The notes below the pieces were generated by a model. The model saw nothing but the letters and a program-made list of their open reading frames with translations, was not told the DNA's origin and did not search any database. A stretch of DNA of 64,000 nucleotides, from positions 1 to 64,000 of the forward strand of contig JAMLIT010000004.1 in assembly GCA_023954035.1 (NCBI GenBank), given 5' to 3'. Every line of letters starts with the position of its first letter. Position 1 is the stretch's first letter. Source of the stretch: Burkholderiaceae bacterium. GTDB lineage: Bacteria; Pseudomonadota; Gammaproteobacteria; Burkholderiales; Burkholderiaceae_C. Of this stretch, positions 62,357 through 64,000 are shown piece by piece. A program made the translations under genes and the position numbers.

Positions 62357-63223
62357 ATGTCTTCATCTGCTCCATCCCTCGATTGGTATTGCGTCCTGGG
62401 CAACCCGATTGCCCACAGCCGCTCACCGTGGATTCACGCCCGGTTTGCCGAACTGACCGGCGAGCGCCTGCACTACGAAGCGCGCCTGGTACCGCTGGAC
62501 GGTTTTGCCGACGCCATTGCGCAACTGGCCGCGGGCGGTGCGCGCGGCTGCAATGTCACCGTGCCTTTCAAGCTGCAAGCCGTGGCCTCAGCCACCCGTT
62601 GCAGCGAACGCGTGCAGTTGGCCGGCGCGGCCAACACGCTGAGCTTTGCGGACGGCGCCATCCTGGCCGACAACACCGATGGCCTGGGCCTGGTGGCCGA
62701 CATCACCCAGGGCGCCCGCTTTGACATCGCCGGGCGCGACGTGCTGCTGATCGGTGCCGGCGGCGCCGCCGCCGGGGCGCTGGCCCCGCTGCTGGCCGCC
62801 GGTCCGCGCCGCGTCGTCGTCGCCAACCGCACGCTGGCCCGCGCCGAGGCGCTGGTGCGCGCCCACGCGCCGCTGGCCATGCTGCAAAAAACAGAGCTGT
62901 TAGCGCAATCCACACAAGCGCTAGAGCATGATTTTGATCTGATTATCAACGCCACGGCCAGCAGCCTGGCGGGCGATGCAGCCCCTGTAGCGACGCAGGT
63001 CCTGCGCCCCGGCAGCCTGGCCTACGACATGATGTACGGTCCAGCCGCACAAGGCTTTCTCAACTGGGCGATGGCCGGCGGCGCCCAGGCGCGCGACGGC
63101 CTGGGCATGCTGGTGGAGCAGGCGGCCGAGGCCTTTGCCCTCTGGCGCGGAGTGCGCCCGCCGAGCGCACAGGTGCTGCAGGAGATGCGCGCTGCAGCAA
63201 CAGCGGGCGCAGGGCTTCCATGA
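62357..63223 (+). CDS. aroE: Shikimate dehydrogenase
   Basis: 288 residues; NADPH-dependent reduction of dehydroshikimate. YCVLGNPIAHSRSPWIHARFAE is the shikimate-binding N-terminus, GARGCNVTVPFKLQAV carries the catalytic Lys, LADNTDGLGLVADI follows, VLLIGAGGAAAGALAPLL is the cofactor fold, and VVANRTLARAEALV gives NADP preference. GMLVEQAAEAFALWRGVRP ends it. Residues about 179-194 are encoded by a repeat copy. The ATG at 62357 is preceded by AGGAAG. The stop overlaps mtgA (ATGA). Confidence 0.95.
   Translation: MSSSAPSLDWYCVLGNPIAHSRSPWIHARFAELTGERLHYEARLVPLDGFADAIAQLAAGGARGCNVTVPFKLQAVASATRCSERVQLAGAANTLSFADGAILADNTDGLGLVADITQGARFDIAGRDVLLIGAGGAAAGALAPLLAAGPRRVVVANRTLARAEALVRAHAPLAMLQKTELLAQSTQALEHDFDLIINATASSLAGDAAPVATQVLRPGSLAYDMMYGPAAQGFLNWAMAGGAQARDGLGMLVEQAAEAFALWRGVRPPSAQVLQEMRAAATAGAGLP
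62891..62938 (+). repeat. Dispersed palindromic repeat, copy h, inside aroE
   Basis: AGAGCTGTTAGCGC, spacer, ACAAGCGCTAGAGCATGATTTTGA. It matches the family core (AAGCGCTAGAG) and flanks, and it is read in frame as KTELLAQSTQALEHDFD within aroE, between the cofactor-binding strands. Confidence 0.6.
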
Positions 63224-63963
63224 AGGCCTTGTGGCGCTGGGTGGCGCTCGTGCTCATGGCGTTTGTCGCCCTGCAGCTCTTTTTCGTCCTGCGCATTGCT
63301 GCCATGGTCGTGGTGGATCCGCAATCGACCAGCTTTCAGCGCAGCGAAATCTGGACGCAAATGCTGTCGGTGGGGCGTGACGGCGAGCTGCACTGGCGCC
63401 AGCAGTGGCTGCCGTACGCGCAGATTGCCGAGCCTCTGAAGCGCGCGGTGATTGCCTCGGAGGACGATGGTTTCGTCAACCACGACGGCGTGGACTGGAA
63501 CGCCATCGAAAAAGCCTGGGAGCGCAACAACCGCGCCGAGGAGCAGGCCGCCAAAGCCAGCGCCCGCAAGAGCGACCGCCCCGTGCGCGCTCCCAAAATT
63601 CGCGGTGGTTCCACCATCACGCAGCAGCTGGCCAAAAACTTGCTGCTCTCGGGCGAGCGCACGATGCTGCGCAAGGGACAGGAATTCGTGCTGACCCTGC
63701 TGCTGGAAAAAATGCTGACCAAACAACGCATCCTCGAGATCTACCTCAACAGCGTGGAATGGGGCGACGGCGTCTTTGGCGCCGAGGCGGCGGCGCAGCG
63801 CTACTACAAAAAAAGCGCCAGCCGCCTGAGCAACCCAGAAGCCGCGCGCCTGGCCGTCATGCTGCCGGCGCCCAAGCGCTTCGAAAAAAACCCCGGCTCG
63901 GCCTACATCGCAGGACGCACGCGCACCATCCTGGGACGCATGGCGAGCGCGGAGTTGCCCTGA
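63220..63963 (+). CDS. mtgA: Monofunctional biosynthetic peptidoglycan transglycosylase
   Basis: 247 residues, GT51 family. One N-terminal membrane segment (WVALVLMAFVALQLFFVLRIAAMVV) precedes the catalytic domain: VIASEDDGFVNHDGVDWNAIEKA (catalytic Glu in EDDGF), RGGSTITQQLAKNLLLSGERTMLRKGQEF, and EIYLNSVEWGDGVFGAEAAAQRYY. It polymerises glycan chains from lipid II without transpeptidase activity. Complete, ending 37 nt before the window edge, and translationally coupled to aroE. Confidence 0.96.
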   Translation: MKALWRWVALVLMAFVALQLFFVLRIAAMVVVDPQSTSFQRSEIWTQMLSVGRDGELHWRQQWLPYAQIAEPLKRAVIASEDDGFVNHDGVDWNAIEKAWERNNRAEEQAAKASARKSDRPVRAPKIRGGSTITQQLAKNLLLSGERTMLRKGQEFVLTLLLEKMLTKQRILEIYLNSVEWGDGVFGAEAAAQRYYKKSASRLSNPEAARLAVMLPAPKRFEKNPGSAYIAGRTRTILGRMASAELP

Positions 63964-64000
63964 ATCACCGGGCACCCAAGCACGCAAAAGCGCCGCCCAT

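Noticed and set aside
1-64000. CRISPR arrays, insertion sequences, prophage genes, integrases, rRNA operons
   Set aside because: Looked for on both strands; no regularly spaced repeats, transposase or integrase motifs or rRNA sequence found.

Overview
The window is a contiguous piece of high-GC chromosome from a betaproteobacterium, most likely Burkholderiales, family Comamonadaceae (Acidovorax/Rhodoferax/Polaromonas-like). The evidence is the protein families and their order (algH-ruvX-pyrR-pyrB-pyrC', thiD-hemL, a lysine-rich H1-like histone, PP0621- and DUF3426-type proteins), the GC-rich codon use, and a dispersed palindromic repeat of a type I associate with this family. I see no phage, insertion sequence, CRISPR array, plasmid gene or integrase. 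Almost every base lies in or beside a housekeeping gene, and many neighbouring genes overlap by 1-4 nt (ATGA, GTGA, TGATG), so the genome is compactly organised in operons.

Layout. 0-3 kb: a methyltransferase, a DUF1415 protein and a YIP1 membrane protein. 3-7 kb: the pyrimidine operon algH-ruvX-pyrR-pyrB-pyrC', whose dihydroorotase-like member has lost its metal-binding histidines; a divergent photolyase follows. 8.4-19.4 kb: type IV pilus twitching and surface-sensing cluster pilG-pilH-pilI-pilJ-chpA-pilU, with no CheR- or CheB-type enzyme. 19.4-22.9 kb: rubredoxin, a divergent ThiD-like kinase overlapping hemL, and an acyltransferase. 23-30 kb: purH, dusB-fis, a lipoprotein, a DedA-type protein, a diguanylate cyclase and ychF. 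30-36.5 kb: ubiH-type hydroxylase, dsbC, an M61 peptidase, an enoyl-CoA hydratase, a CAU tRNA with its own terminator, and miaB. 36.6-44 kb: ffh, a CcsA-like protein, the PilS/PilR two-component system, ampD and the H1-like histone. 44-50.7 kb: accB-accC-prmA-DUF3426-PfkB kinase, and a TlpA-like thioredoxin. 50.9-64 kb: mpl, aroG, tldD, rodA, a YqiA-like esterase, a phosphoesterase, an RNase II-type exonuclease, a TonB-like protein, aroE and mtgA.

The most interesting signal is upstream of aroG (DAHP synthase). On the minus strand an 18-codon reading frame (54033-54089) encodes MQLRSAFYFWFWFSVPGG, with seven consecutive aromatic residues. It is followed by a Rho-independent terminator (53964-53996) placed before the aroG start. 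The last sense codons of the leader carry GGCGG, which can pair with the CCGCC of the terminator's 5' arm. This is the layout of ribosome-mediated transcription attenuation, here apparently sensing Phe, Tyr and Trp together at the entry step of the shikimate pathway.

A second signal is a family of roughly 50-60 bp palindromic elements (core AGCGCTT, spacer, AAGCGCTAGAGGCC). There are six intergenic copies and two that appear to be absorbed in frame into the coding sequences of the exoribonuclease and aroE. Other points for a second look are the catalytically dead PyrC', a ThiD-like kinase with Asp at the expected catalytic Cys, the Chp system without adaptation enzymes, and the structured 5' region of the histone gene.
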